NCBI GenBank assembly: GCA_015075545.1
Contig: JABTUC010000001.1
Span: 310,001-374,000 of the forward strand
Source of the DNA: Ideonella sp.
Lineage (GTDB): Bacteria > Pseudomonadota > Gammaproteobacteria > Burkholderiales > Burkholderiaceae_C
Reading direction: 5' to 3'
Length of the DNA: 64,000 bases
Part shown: positions 1 through 9,950 of the stretch, one piece after another
Layout: each line of letters starts with the position of its first letter
Position numbering within the stretch: the first letter of the stretch is position 1
The notes under the pieces: generated by a model
What the model saw: only the letters and a program-made list of their open reading frames with translations
What the model was told of the DNA's origin: nothing
Database searches by the model: none
Position numbers and translations under genes: made by a program

Positions 1-1328
1 GCCATCGCCCACACGCGCTGCGCGAGCGCGCGCATCTCGGCTGCGCTGGCTGCGCCACCGTAGGCCGCCAGCCGGATCGCCTTGTCCTCGATCTCGTCGC
101 GCGTCAGCGTGTTGCCGGGGTCGCCCTTGGGCTCGTCGACACGCGCCGCGAACTGCCGGCCATCGCGCGCGGTGACACTGACCTTGCCGATCCAGCGCGC
201 CGGGTAGGCGGCGTCGACCTCGGCGTCGAGCACCATCCGCACGCGATCGCGAAACGCGATGGTCGCCGGGTCGCGGAAGTGGGCGTCGAACTCGGCCAGC
301 CCCGCACGGCCGTGCAGCGCGATCATGGCCAGCACCGTGCCCATCGAGAACTTCGACTGGTGCACCGTCTGCGGGTCGGTGACCGGCCCCAGAACATCGA
401 TCGCACCCTGATGCACGTGCGCGGTGACGGTGGCGAGGTCGGACGCCGCCAGCCGATGCTCGCGCATCGCCTGCGCCAGCGCATCGGCGGCCGGGTGCGT
501 GTGGCGGCACGACGCGTGGAACTTGAACGACGTCTCGGCGCTGGCCCAGCGCGCACCCAACCCAGCGGTCAAGCGCGCCGGATCGGCGTCGCTCGACATG
601 CCGGCAGCCATGCCACGCGTGCCTTCGAGAATGCGGCTGGCGCCGGTGAAGCCGTCGGCGGCCAGGTAGGCCGCGGTGAGCCCCGCGGCGGCGGCGTGCG
701 CGGTGTGCAGTTGCTTGGAGTCGGCCGCCTCGCGCAGGAACTCCCACAGCCCCGCCGATTGCGTGCCGGCCGACCCGAAGGCGTGAACCATCTGCGCGGG
801 CGTCAGGCGCAGCAGGTGGCCGGTGGCCGCGGCAGCGGCCAGCGTGCCCGCGGTGCCGGTGGTGTGGAACACCTTGTAGTGCGAGCGGCCGAGGAACTCG
901 CCGACGCGGATGCCGACCTCGTAGCCGGCCACCGCGGCGGTCAGCAGTTCGCGGCCCGATCGCTGCAGCGCCTGCGCCACTGCCAGCGCCGGCGGAAACA
1001 CCACCGCCGCCGGATGGAATACCGAGCCGTTGTGCACGTCGTCCTGCTCGGCCACGTGCGACGCCGCGGCGTTGACCGCCGCGGCCACCAGCGGGCTCGA
1101 GCCGCGGCGGTGGATCAGCACCTCGCTCGGCCCGTCGAGCGGGCCCTGTGCGAGCATGAAGCTGGCGATCGACTCCACCGGCCGCGCACCCTTGCCGGCC
1201 AGCGTAGAGCCGATCCAGTCGAGCAGCAGATCCTGCGTGCGCTCGATCACCGCGCTGGGGATATCGTCGAAGCGCAGCCCCGCCGCGAAGTGTGCGAGCG
1301 TGACGCCGGGCGAGTCGGGAGCGGGCAT
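1..1328 (-). CDS. MmgE/PrpD family protein (3' end cut by window edge)
   Basis: About 442 codons are open from an ATG at 1328 to the window edge, with no stop, so the C-terminus is missing. The family includes 2-methylcitrate dehydratase (PrpD), cis-aconitate decarboxylase and many uncharacterised dehydratase-like proteins. The N-terminal helical half contains a histidine-rich stretch HVAEQDDVHNGSVFHP, and further on CRHTHPAADAL, both typical of the family. The start lies 16 bases after the stop of the CoA-transferase gene upstream on the same strand, so the two are probably co-transcribed. Most members run about 450-480 residues, so only a short tail should be lost. The substrate cannot be named. 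The next genes handle acyl-CoA thioesters, which suggests a hydroxy- or methyl-branched carboxylic acid. Confidence 0.85.
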   Translation of the reverse strand, partial: MPAPDSPGVTLAHFAAGLRFDDIPSAVIERTQDLLLDWIGSTLAGKGARPVESIASFMLAQGPLDGPSEVLIHRRGSSPLVAAAVNAAASHVAEQDDVHNGSVFHPAAVVFPPALAVAQALQRSGRELLTAAVAGYEVGIRVGEFLGRSHYKVFHTTGTAGTLAAAAATGHLLRLTPAQMVHAFGSAGTQSAGLWEFLREAADSKQLHTAHAAAAGLTAAYLAADGFTGASRILEGTRGMAAGMSSDADPARLTAGLGARWASAETSFKFHASCRHTHPAADALAQAMREHRLAASDLATVTAHVHQGAIDVLGPVTDPQTVHQSKFSMGTVLAMIALHGRAGLAEFDAHFRDPATIAFRDRVRMVLDAEVDAAYPARWIGKVSVTARDGRQFAARVDEPKGDPGNTLTRDEIEDKAIRLAAYGGAASAAEMRALAQRVWAM

Positions 1329-1344
1329 GCGAACCTCCTGCGCT

Positions 1345-2535
1345 TCAGACCACGCCGTCGGCGTGCCAGCGCGCGACCGTGGCGGCGTCGAACCCCAGCT
1401 CGGCGAGCAGCGCATCGGTGTGCTGCCCGAGGGCAGGAATCGCCCCCATGCACGCGTCGAACGATGCCGGCAGCGCCGGCGGCTGCAGCGCGGGAAGCGG
1501 CCCCGCGGGCGAGCCCACCTCGCTCCAGCGCCGGCGCGCGGCCAGTTGCGGATGCGACCACACCTCGGCCATGCCGTTGACGCGCGCGTTGGCGATCTGC
1601 GCGTCTTCCAGCCGCTGCACCACCTGCTCGCTGCCGAGCTTGGAGAACACCTCTTCGATGATCGCCGCCAGCGCGTCGCGCGCGGCGACGCGGCGCGCGT
1701 TGCTGTCGAAGCGCGGGTCGCTCGCCAGCTCGGGCCGCTGCAGCACCTTGGCGCAGAAGGCCTGCCACTCGCGTTCGTTCTGCAGCCCGAGCATCACCGA
1801 GTGCCCGTCGCCGGCGGGGAACGGCCCGTACGGGAAGATCGTCGCGTGCGCGGCGCCGGCGCGCGGCGGCGGCGCCGCGCCGTCGAACGCGTAGTACAGC
1901 GGAAAACTCATCCACTCGACCATCGACTCGAGCATCGACACGTCGAGCCGCACGCCGCGCCCCGTCTTGCCGCGCTCGATCAGCGCCGCCAGGATCGCGC
2001 TGTAGGCGTACATGCCGGCGGCGATGTCGGCGATCGAGCAGCCCGCCTTGGCCGGCTGCTCGGGCGTGCCGGTGATCGACAGGAAGCCGGCCTCGCTCTG
2101 GATCAGCAGGTCGTACGCCTTCTTGTCGCGGTAGGGCCCGGGCCGCTCGGGGTCGTCGCCGTAGCCCGAGATGTCGCACACGATCAGCCGCGGCCACTTC
2201 GCGTGCAGCGCCTCGAACGACAGGCCCAGCCGCGCCGCGGCGCCGGGCGCGAGGTTCTGCACCAGCACGTCGGCGCGCACGATCAGCGAGTCGAGGATCT
2301 GCCTGGCCTCGCCGTGCTTGACGTCGAGCGTCAGGCTCTCCTTGGAGCGGTTGGTCCACACGAAGTGCGACGCCAGCCCCTTCACGCGCTCGTCGTAGCC
2401 GCGCGCGAAGTCGCCGACGCCCGGGCGCTCGACCTTGATCACCCGCGCGCCGAGGTCCGCCAGGTGCCGCGTACAAAGCGGCGCCGCGATCGCGTGTTCG
2501 AGCGTGACGACGGTGATGCCTTTCAGGGGCTGCAT
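1345..2535 (-). CDS. CaiB/BaiF family III CoA-transferase
   Basis: This 396-residue protein has the full length of family III CoA-transferases, which move CoA between carboxylic acids through an aspartyl-anhydride intermediate. The N-terminal LEHAIAAPLCTRHLADLGA and VIKVERPGVGD segments are the family's CoA-binding start. Asp170 in GCSIADIAAGMYAYSA matches the catalytic aspartate position. The chosen ATG at 2535 starts MQPLKGITVV, the usual N-terminus; the open frame continues upstream only into low-complexity DNA. It lies directly before the MmgE/PrpD gene and after a 692-base palindrome-rich gap. With the acyl-CoA dehydrogenase and hydratase nearby it probably activates a dicarboxylic or hydroxy acid. 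Which acid is not shown by the sequence. Confidence 0.88.
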   Translation of the reverse strand: MQPLKGITVVTLEHAIAAPLCTRHLADLGARVIKVERPGVGDFARGYDERVKGLASHFVWTNRSKESLTLDVKHGEARQILDSLIVRADVLVQNLAPGAAARLGLSFEALHAKWPRLIVCDISGYGDDPERPGPYRDKKAYDLLIQSEAGFLSITGTPEQPAKAGCSIADIAAGMYAYSAILAALIERGKTGRGVRLDVSMLESMVEWMSFPLYYAFDGAAPPPRAGAAHATIFPYGPFPAGDGHSVMLGLQNEREWQAFCAKVLQRPELASDPRFDSNARRVAARDALAAIIEEVFSKLGSEQVVQRLEDAQIANARVNGMAEVWSHPQLAARRRWSEVGSPAGPLPALQPPALPASFDACMGAIPALGQHTDALLAELGFDAATVARWHADGVV

Positions 2536-3227
2536 GTCATTGATCCATCGCGCTGCGCAGCCACTGCAATGCACGAAACGCCAATCCAGTGCGTAGACCG
2601 AGCAAGGCAAAGCCGCGGCCGGGTGTGCGCCGGCGCTCGTGCACGGCGTCCTCCGCTTCGCGGAGGATCCCTTCCGGTGCTCGGTCTCGTGGCCCGCGGC
2701 GAAACTCGCTACGCTCACTTCGTTCGCTGCGCTCGAACAATCGCCGCGAGTCAGATGTGGATGCGCGCGCTGCGCGCGCGCGGCCACGAGCCCTGCGCTC
2801 CTCAGCGCCGCGCAATGTCGCTGCCGGCGCACACCCGACCGCGGCTTTGCCAGCACCGCCGTGGCATGCGTCGGCAAACACCACGAGCGTCTCTGCGCGG
2901 TGGGCGGTGCCCGGTGGGGGCGACTTGTGGGGCGGCGAGAAGCGCAGCAGCGCAAGGGGAAGTCCGGCCCACAAGGGCCGGACCGGCGAGGAGCCGTGAA
3001 GTCGTGGCGCGTTCAGCGCCACGGCGAGCGGCACCGCAGCCGCCCTTGCGATGCGAGCATCGCAGCGGAGTCGGCGCGCAGCGCCGACCGCCACAGTAGG
3101 AGCCCCTACCGGGCACCGCCCACCGCGCCGCGCCGCGCTCAACCGGAGTACCGCCATCGGTCCCAGCTCGGTCGTCGCAAGTGAACAGCGCACGCCATCA
3201 CGATCGTTCGTTAACACACGATTCACC
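2536..3227. repeat. 692-base palindrome-rich intergenic space, no credible gene
   Basis: No recognisable gene is present. Open frames on both strands are compositionally biased and match no family known to me. The space is crowded with short perfect hairpins: 2650-2666 (7-bp stem, TTC loop), 2763-2782 (alternating GC), 2962-2983 (9-bp stem, ACAA loop), 3004-3022 (7-bp stem), 3047-3064 (8-bp arms) and 3070-3088 (8-bp stem, GCA loop). On the minus strand 2690-2760 would read FERSERSERSEF, a translation I associate with repeated palindromic DNA in Burkholderiales; this is recall, not a search. The acyl-CoA dehydrogenase gene downstream on the minus strand ends at 3228. Confidence 0.6.
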
Positions 3228-4394
3228 CTAGAACGAACGCGGCAGCCCGAGCACGTGCTCGGCGACGTAGCTGAGGATCAGGTTGGTCGAGATCGGCGCC
3301 ACCTGGTACAGCCGCGTCTCGCGGAACTTGCGCTCGACGTCGTATTCGCACGCGAAACCGAAGCCGCCGTGGAACTGGATGCAGGCGTTGGCGGCCTCCC
3401 AGCTCGCCTTGGCCGCCAGGTACTTGGCCATGTTGGCCTGCGCACCGCACGGTTGATGTGCGTCGAACAGGCGGCACGCCTCGAAGCGCATCAGGTCGGC
3501 GGCCTCGACCTCGATGTGCGCCTCGGCGATCGGGAACTGCACGCCCTGGTTCTGGCCGATCGGGCGGCCGAACACGACGCGTTCCTTCGCGTAGGCGGTG
3601 ACGCGGTCGACGAACCAGCGGCCGTCGCCGATGCACTCGGCGGCGATCAGCGTGCGCTCGGCGTTGAGCCCGTCGAGGATGTACTTGAAGCCCTGCCCTT
3701 CGCGGCCGATCAGGTTCTCGGCCGGGATCTCCAGGTTCTCGAAGAACAGCTCGTTGGTCTCGTGGTTGACCATGTTGGCGATCGGCCGCACCGTGAGACC
3801 TTTGCCGACAGCCTCGCGCAGGTCGACGATGAAGATCGACATGCCTTCGGACTTCCTGGTCACCTCGGCCAGCGGCGTCGTGCGCGCCAGCAGGATCATC
3901 AGGTCGGAGTGCTGAACGCGCGAGATCCACACCTTCTGGCCGTTGACGACGTAGCGATCGCCCCTTCCGCTCACCGCGGTGGTCTTGATCTTCGTGGTGT
4001 CGGTGCCGGTGGTCGGCTCGGTGACGCCCATCGCCTGCAGCCGCAGCTCGCCGCTGGCGATCTTCGGCAGGTAGCGCTGCTTCTGCTGCGGCGAGCCGTG
4101 GCGCAGCAGCGTGCCCATGTTGTACATCTGGCCGTGGCAGGCGCCGGAGTTGCCGCCCGAGCGGTTGATCTCTTCCATGATCACCGACGCTTCGGTGAGC
4201 CCGAGGCCCGAGCCGCCGTACTCGTGCGGGATCAGCGCGGCCATCCAGCCGGCCTTGGTGAGCGCATCGACGAACGCCTCGGGGTAGCCGCGCCTGGCAT
4301 CGACCTCGCGGTGGTAGGCGTCGGGAAACTGCGCGCACAGCGCGCGCACGGCGTCGCGCAGTTCGGCGTGCGATGGGGCGGTGGTGGTGCTCAT
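3228..4394 (-). CDS. acyl-CoA dehydrogenase
   Basis: The 388-residue flavoprotein has the three-part acyl-CoA dehydrogenase fold: a helical N-terminal domain, a central beta domain with the substrate-loop motif MGVTEPTTGTDTTKI, and a C-terminal helical domain ending in QFHGGFGFACEYDVERKFRE. The Glu of CEYDVER, near residue 350, sits where the catalytic base lies in medium-chain enzymes. It would oxidise an acyl-CoA to the 2,3-enoyl-CoA and pass electrons to ETF. The ATG at 4394 gives MSTTTAPSHAEL, and 14 bases separate it from the upstream hydratase stop, so the two form one transcript. The pairing with a hydratase suggests successive beta-oxidation-like steps. Chain specificity is unknown. 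Confidence 0.92.
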   Translation of the reverse strand: MSTTTAPSHAELRDAVRALCAQFPDAYHREVDARRGYPEAFVDALTKAGWMAALIPHEYGGSGLGLTEASVIMEEINRSGGNSGACHGQMYNMGTLLRHGSPQQKQRYLPKIASGELRLQAMGVTEPTTGTDTTKIKTTAVSGRGDRYVVNGQKVWISRVQHSDLMILLARTTPLAEVTRKSEGMSIFIVDLREAVGKGLTVRPIANMVNHETNELFFENLEIPAENLIGREGQGFKYILDGLNAERTLIAAECIGDGRWFVDRVTAYAKERVVFGRPIGQNQGVQFPIAEAHIEVEAADLMRFEACRLFDAHQPCGAQANMAKYLAAKASWEAANACIQFHGGFGFACEYDVERKFRETRLYQVAPISTNLILSYVAEHVLGLPRSF

Positions 4395-4408
4395 CGTGAA
4401 ATCCCGCG

Positions 4409-5284
4409 TCAGGCGAGTTCGGCGCTGGCCTGCATCGCCAGTGTGCCCTCGTGGTTGCGTGCCCACAGCGCGGCCGTGCGCTCGCCGCCGTCGAAGCGGC
4501 CGCAGACATCGAACGGCCGCCCGTCGAACAGCGGCGACCTGGCGGTGAACGCGAAGCGTTGCAGCACTGCCGTCGGACGCTCGCGGCGCAGCAGGTCGAC
4601 CAGCAGCGTGGCGATCAGCGGGCCGTGCACCACCAGCCCCGGATAGCCTTCGACCTCGGTGACGTAGCTGCGGTCGTAGTGGATGCGGTGGCCGTTGAAG
4701 GTGAGCGCCGAGTAGCGGAACAGCAGCACCGCGTCGGGCTCGATGCGGCGCGCGAAGGTCTCGTCGGTCGGCGCTGTCGGCGGCGCGGATGCCACGGCGC
4801 CGGGCTGCGGCGCGTCGCGGTAGACGATATCGTGCTCCTCGGTGATCGCCAACCCGCGCGGCCCGGTGATCTCGTGGCGCACGGTGACGAACGCGAGCCG
4901 CCCGCTGCGCCCGCGCTTGGCGTCGACGGCCGTGATGCGCGAGCTGCGCGTCACCTCGTCGCCGACCCGCAAGGCCTGCTGGAAGGTCAGCCGGCCGCCC
5001 GCCCACATGCGCCGCGGCAGCGCGACCGGCGGCAGGAAGCCGCCGCGCCGCGGGTGCCCGTCGGCGCCCAGTTCGGACTGGCGCGCGGCGGTCAGGAAGA
5101 ACAGCCAATGCGCCAGCGGCGGTGCCTCGTCGCCCGGGCGCGCCGGCGGGTCATCGCGGTCGAGCGTCGCGGCCAGGGCGTCGAGCGGTGCCGCGTGGAT
5201 GCGATCGCTGTGCTGCTCGGTGCGTCCGAGCCAGGCGCGCCAATGCGCCAGGTCGGCCTCTGCGGTAGGGGTGGTCTCGCTCAT
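4409..5284 (-). CDS. FAS1-like/MaoC dehydratase (HTD2 or mesaconyl-C4-CoA hydratase type)
   Basis: This 291-residue protein belongs to the double hot-dog hydratases related to mitochondrial HTD2 and bacterial mesaconyl-C4-CoA hydratase. The N-terminal half has LAHWLFFLTAARQSELGADGHPRRGGFLPP, shown here broken as LAHWLFFL, ELGADGHP and GGFLPP, which is characteristic of the FAS1-like dehydratase domain. The C-terminal half has LTFNGHRIHYDRSYV followed by YPGLVVHGPLIA, the MaoC-type active-site region. It should hydrate an enoyl-CoA or dehydrate a hydroxyacyl-CoA. The ATG at 5284 gives MSETTPTAEADL; the frame is open further upstream but reads as non-coding. It heads the operon with the acyl-CoA dehydrogenase at 3228-4394. 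Confidence 0.85.
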   Translation of the reverse strand: MSETTPTAEADLAHWRAWLGRTEQHSDRIHAAPLDALAATLDRDDPPARPGDEAPPLAHWLFFLTAARQSELGADGHPRRGGFLPPVALPRRMWAGGRLTFQQALRVGDEVTRSSRITAVDAKRGRSGRLAFVTVRHEITGPRGLAITEEHDIVYRDAPQPGAVASAPPTAPTDETFARRIEPDAVLLFRYSALTFNGHRIHYDRSYVTEVEGYPGLVVHGPLIATLLVDLLRRERPTAVLQRFAFTARSPLFDGRPFDVCGRFDGGERTAALWARNHEGTLAMQASAELA

Positions 5285-5410
5285 CGGCTTGCGGGGGCGG
5301 CAGGGTCTCAGCTTGCCTGCGAGACCGCCGTCCGGCAACCGGATTCTCACTCGGGCCGAGGCCCGGCCTGCGCGGAGCCGGGCAGCCCCGCGCACGGCGG
5401 CATCAGGCAA

Positions 5411-5701
5411 TCACTTCAGATCGGCAACCAGCTTGCGCATCTCGGCAACGCTGAAGGCACGCATTGTCTGCGTGCGCACGTTGCCGAGCGCGGCGGTCTT
5501 CAACGCCAAAGTCATCACCGCGTCCTCGGAACCTTCGGCGACGATGACAAGGTCGAAGGCACCGGTGGTCCAGTGCACGCTCTTGACGGTGACGCCGGCG
5601 GCCTCGGCGGCCGACTTGAAGGCTTCGTAGCGCGCGGGCGATTCCTTGATGTTGCGCGCACCTTGTTCGGTGAAACTGGCCAGGGTGATGAAGGCAGGCA
5701 T
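5411..5701 (-). CDS. GYD-domain protein
   Basis: This small soluble protein of 96 residues matches the GYD-domain family (dimeric alpha-beta barrel fold, function unknown). Visible family features are FITLASFTEQGARNIKESP at the start, then VHWTTGAFDLVIVAEGSED, whose GAFDLV corresponds to the family's name-giving GxYD strand. GGGGAG lies just ahead of the ATG at 5701 and serves as the ribosome binding site. It stands 182 bases after the ABC permease gene on the same strand and 126 bases before the hydratase gene, so it could belong to either transcript or stand alone. No function should be assigned from its neighbours. Confidence 0.85.
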   Translation of the reverse strand: MPAFITLASFTEQGARNIKESPARYEAFKSAAEAAGVTVKSVHWTTGAFDLVIVAEGSEDAVMTLALKTAALGNVRTQTMRAFSVAEMRKLVADLK

Positions 5702-5883
5702 ACGGTTCTCCCCGTGGCAGCACGTGGCTGCAGCGACGGCCCGTCGGCCTGGGTCCGCGCGAGGTGGGCCGCCTGGCCCTCGGCGCGGGGCGGCCACGTT
5801 AGGCCTGAGCAGCGGCGCAGTCAAGCCCAGTTTTCTCGAGCCCAGTTCTCTCGACCACCAGCTTCCTCGGCGAGGGGCGGCTT

Positions 5884-7561
5884 CTACTCGGCGCTGCGCA
5901 CCTTCGCGCCGACCCAGTTCGCCGCCAGCACCAGCGCGGTCGAGATCGCGATCATCACGATGCCCAGCGCCGACAGCCGGCCCCACAGCCCGTCTTCGGC
6001 GAAGCGCAGGATCTGCACCGCGAGCACCTCGGTGCCCGGCCGCGACAGCACCACCGACAGCGTCAGCTCGCGCACGAACATCGATGCCATCAGGATCCAG
6101 CCCGCGACGATGCCCGGCACCAGCAGCGGCACGATGATGCGGCGCATGGTGGTCATCGGGCTCGCGCCGCAGACCAGCGACGACTCCTCCAGATGGCTGT
6201 GGATCTGGATGAACGCGCTCGACAGCGGGCGGATGCCGTACGGCAGGTAGGTGGCGATGTAGCCCAGCAGCAGCGCCCAGATGGTGGCGTACAGCGGCGT
6301 GTACACGAAGAACCACATGAAGCCGACGCCGATCACGATGCCTGGAAACGAGAACGACAGGTAGCTCAGCGAGTCGAGCACCCCGGCGGCGCGCGTTCTT
6401 CACCTTGACGACGACGTAGGCGACGAACACCGACAGCGCGACGCCGAGCGTGGCCCCCACCACCGCGAGGAAGAGGCTGTTCTTCAGCGCGAGCAGCGAG
6501 ATCGGGTCAGTCAGCACCGCCTGCCAGTGCCGCAGCGTAAGCAGCGCGAACGCCTTGGCGCCCGGCAGCATCGAGTAAGGCACGAGCGACGTGTACAGCA
6601 GCACCGCCACCGGCAGCACGATCAGCAGCAGCGACAGCAGCGCCACCCCCGCGAACAGCGGCCAGCGCGCGCGCCCGAGCGCGACCACGCTCGGGCGGAA
6701 GCCTCGGCTGGAGACGGTGACGAACTTCTCGCTCGCCGCGGTGAGCGCGCGGTAGATGACGATCAGCGTCACCGACGCCGCCAGCACGCTCATGCCGAGC
6801 GCCGCCGCCTTGCCGTAGTCGGTGGCGAAGCCGGTGGCGATCATCTCGTACAGGTAAGTGGCCAGCACGCGCACGCGGCCGGGCATGCCGACCACCTGCG
6901 GCACCGCGAACGACGCCAGGCTGCGCACGATGCCGAGGATCAACGCCGCCAGGATCGCCGGGCGCAGCACCGGCAGCGTCACGCGCAGCAGCGTGCGCCA
7001 GGGACCGGCGCCGGCGACGCGCGAGGATTCCTCGAGCGTGACGTCGAACGAGGCCATCGCCGGCGCGATGATCAGGTAGGCGATCGGCAGGTCGAGCAGG
7101 CCCTCGACCAGGATCATGCCGGGCAGCGTGTAGATGTCGAACGGCGCGCTGTCGAGCGACAGCCCCCGCATCAGCGCCAGGTTGAGCATGCCGTTCGACG
7201 GGTTGAGCAGCAGCGCCCAGCTCGCCGCGAACAGCAGGTGCGGGATCATCATCGGCACCACCGACAGCACGCCGAACAGCACCTTGAACGGGATGTCGCT
7301 GCGCGTGTTGAGGTACGCCAGCGCGATCGCCAGCACGGTCGACAGCGTCGACGAGCCGAGCACGAAGACGACGGTGTTGACCATCACGTCGAGCAGCGCC
7401 GGGTCGCCGTAGACCTCGACGTACTTGGCGAGCGTGAACTCGCCGAACGACGTCAGCCCCTGCGAGAAGCTGCCCAGCAGCAGCATCGCCACCGGACACA
7501 CCGTCAGCGCGCCGACGATGGCGATCAGCAGCGCGGTGAGCCGCGAGCGCGCGTCACGCAT
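5884..7561 (-). pseudogene. ferric-type ABC transporter permease, two-domain, frameshifted
   Basis: Two frames together encode one inner-membrane permease of about 558 residues with two binding-protein-dependent transport domains, as in FbpB/SfuB-type importers. The first frame starts with MRDARSRLTALL at 7561 and runs through the first EAA loop (ESSRVAGAGPWRTLLRVTLP) to VVVKVKN. The second resumes as VLDSLSYLSFSFPGIVIG with the second EAA loop (ESSLVCGASPMTTMRRIIVP). The break is one base too many (or two too few) between 6391 and 6400. It may be an assembly error or a real inactivation. Twelve bases separate it from the ATPase gene, and it clearly belongs to the same operon as the binding protein at 8662-9660. 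Confidence 0.85.
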
Positions 7562-7573
7562 CGCGCACCGCGC

Positions 7574-8658
<1,085 letters not shown>

Positions 8659-8661
8659 GCG

Positions 8662-9660
8662 CTACTTCGACTCGAAGATCTTCTTGAACTCGGCGCCCCA
8701 GTGCTTGATCTCGTCGTCCGACAGCTCGCGGATCGGGATCACCTTGGCCTTGTCGATGCCGTCGATCGGCGGGAACACCCCGGGCGCGGTCACGGTCTCG
8801 CCGACGTCCTTGGCCAGCAGCCCCATCGCCTTGCCCGACAGCCAGTAGTCGACGAAGGCGCGCGCCGCCGCCGGGTGCGGCGCCTTGGCGGCCACCGCGA
8901 TGGCGCGCGGGCTGCCGAGCAGCGGCTGCTCGACGCGCGCCCAGTCCAGCGGCGCCGGCGCCTTGGTGACGATGTACTTGGGCAGCGAGATCGCGATCAG
9001 TTTCTCGCCGCTCTCGATCGGCGCCGGCGTCGGGCCGAACGAGGCCACGAAGGTCGGCTTGTTGGCGGCCAGCCCGCGCACGAAAGCCATCCAGTCGGCC
9101 TCGGACTTGAAGACGTTCTCCTTCAGCCCGACCAGCCACGAGATCGTGGTGGCGTGGCTCGCCGGGTTGGCCATCACGATCTGGTTGCGCCACTTGGGCA
9201 GCGTGAGGTCCTCGTAGCGTCGCGGCGCGTCGGCGGGCTTGACGCGCTCCTTGTTGTAGATGAGGGCGACGGTCTCGATGCCGAACAGCTGGATGCGGTC
9301 GTCCTTGCGCGTCCACTCGGGGTAGCCGGCGGCGGCCGGCGAGCGGTAGGCGGCGAGAACGCCCTTGTCCTTCAGCAGCTCGAGCACCGGCAGCGGCGCC
9401 TGCACCACGTCGGCCATCAGCTTGCCCGCCTCGAACTCGGTGATCGCGGTGGCAACGAACTTCGAGGTCGAGATGCGCGTGTACTCGGCCTTGACGCCCG
9501 TGTCGGCGTCGAACGCCTTGAGGATCGGCTCGATCGCGGTGATGTTGGCGTAGAACGAGACCTTGCCTTCGGCCTTGGCGCGCTCCAGCGCGGCGCGGTC
9601 CTGCGCCTGGGCGGGCAGCGCGAGCACGGTGGCGGCCAGCGCGGCGAGCAGCAGCTTCAT
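8662..9660 (-). CDS. ABC transporter extracellular substrate-binding protein (family 1, ferric type)
   Basis: This 332-residue periplasmic protein has a clear signal peptide, MKLLLAALAATVLALPAQAQ, with a likely cut after residue 18-20. The mature protein has features of the FbpA/AfuA/aminoethylphosphonate-binding group: VSFYANITAIEPILKAF, then an interdomain region with LIYNKERV, and a C-terminal DGIDKAKVIPI. AGGAGG eight bases ahead of the ATG at 9660 supports this start over an upstream ATG at 9843. It opens the operon with the ATPase and permease. The ligand may be ferric iron, but phosphonate and sugar-phosphate binders share this fold. A 290-base divergent space with a palindrome separates it from the Liv cluster. 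Confidence 0.88.
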   Translation of the reverse strand: MKLLLAALAATVLALPAQAQDRAALERAKAEGKVSFYANITAIEPILKAFDADTGVKAEYTRISTSKFVATAITEFEAGKLMADVVQAPLPVLELLKDKGVLAAYRSPAAAGYPEWTRKDDRIQLFGIETVALIYNKERVKPADAPRRYEDLTLPKWRNQIVMANPASHATTISWLVGLKENVFKSEADWMAFVRGLAANKPTFVASFGPTPAPIESGEKLIAISLPKYIVTKAPAPLDWARVEQPLLGSPRAIAVAAKAPHPAAARAFVDYWLSGKAMGLLAKDVGETVTAPGVFPPIDGIDKAKVIPIRELSDDEIKHWGAEFKKIFESK

Positions 9661-9817
9661 GGGGAAAACCTCCTGGGTGACGTTGGCGGGGACTTCGCCG
9701 CGGGCAGCGGGTGAGCCGCGATGGTATTGCAGCGGCGGCAGCCGGCCGGCACCGCATCGCAGCCCCATCGCCGGCCGCCGGCACCGGCCTCGCGCATCCC
9801 CGGATCGAGGCTCCGGT

Positions 9818-9837
9818 TTAGGCAGCGTGTTGCCTAA
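9818..9837. promoter_or_regulatory. 20-bp palindrome in divergent promoter space, possible operator
   Basis: TTAGGCA-GCGTGT-TGCCTAA is a perfect 7-bp inverted repeat with a 6-base spacer. It sits in the 290-base space (9661-9950) between the binding-protein gene (minus) and the livG-like gene (plus). It is a plausible regulator site for one or both operons. No regulator gene of an obvious matching type lies beside it. The rest of this space contains only GC-rich sequence and the AT-richer CATATTGCCCTAT stretch just before livG. Confidence 0.4.
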
Positions 9838-9950
9838 CTGCACGACAGCCCTAGCGTTATCCCCGAGGTTGCACGGCGCCGCAAGGCCCTAGGATTCGGC
9901 CGCATATTGCCCTATCGCCGGCTCGGCCAGGCAGCTCCTCGATCGCCCAC

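Noticed and set aside
2537-3226. 229-codon minus-strand frame in the long intergenic space
   Set aside because: It is Arg/Ala/Ser-rich low-complexity sequence over stacked palindromes, has no family features, and several other frames there are equally open.
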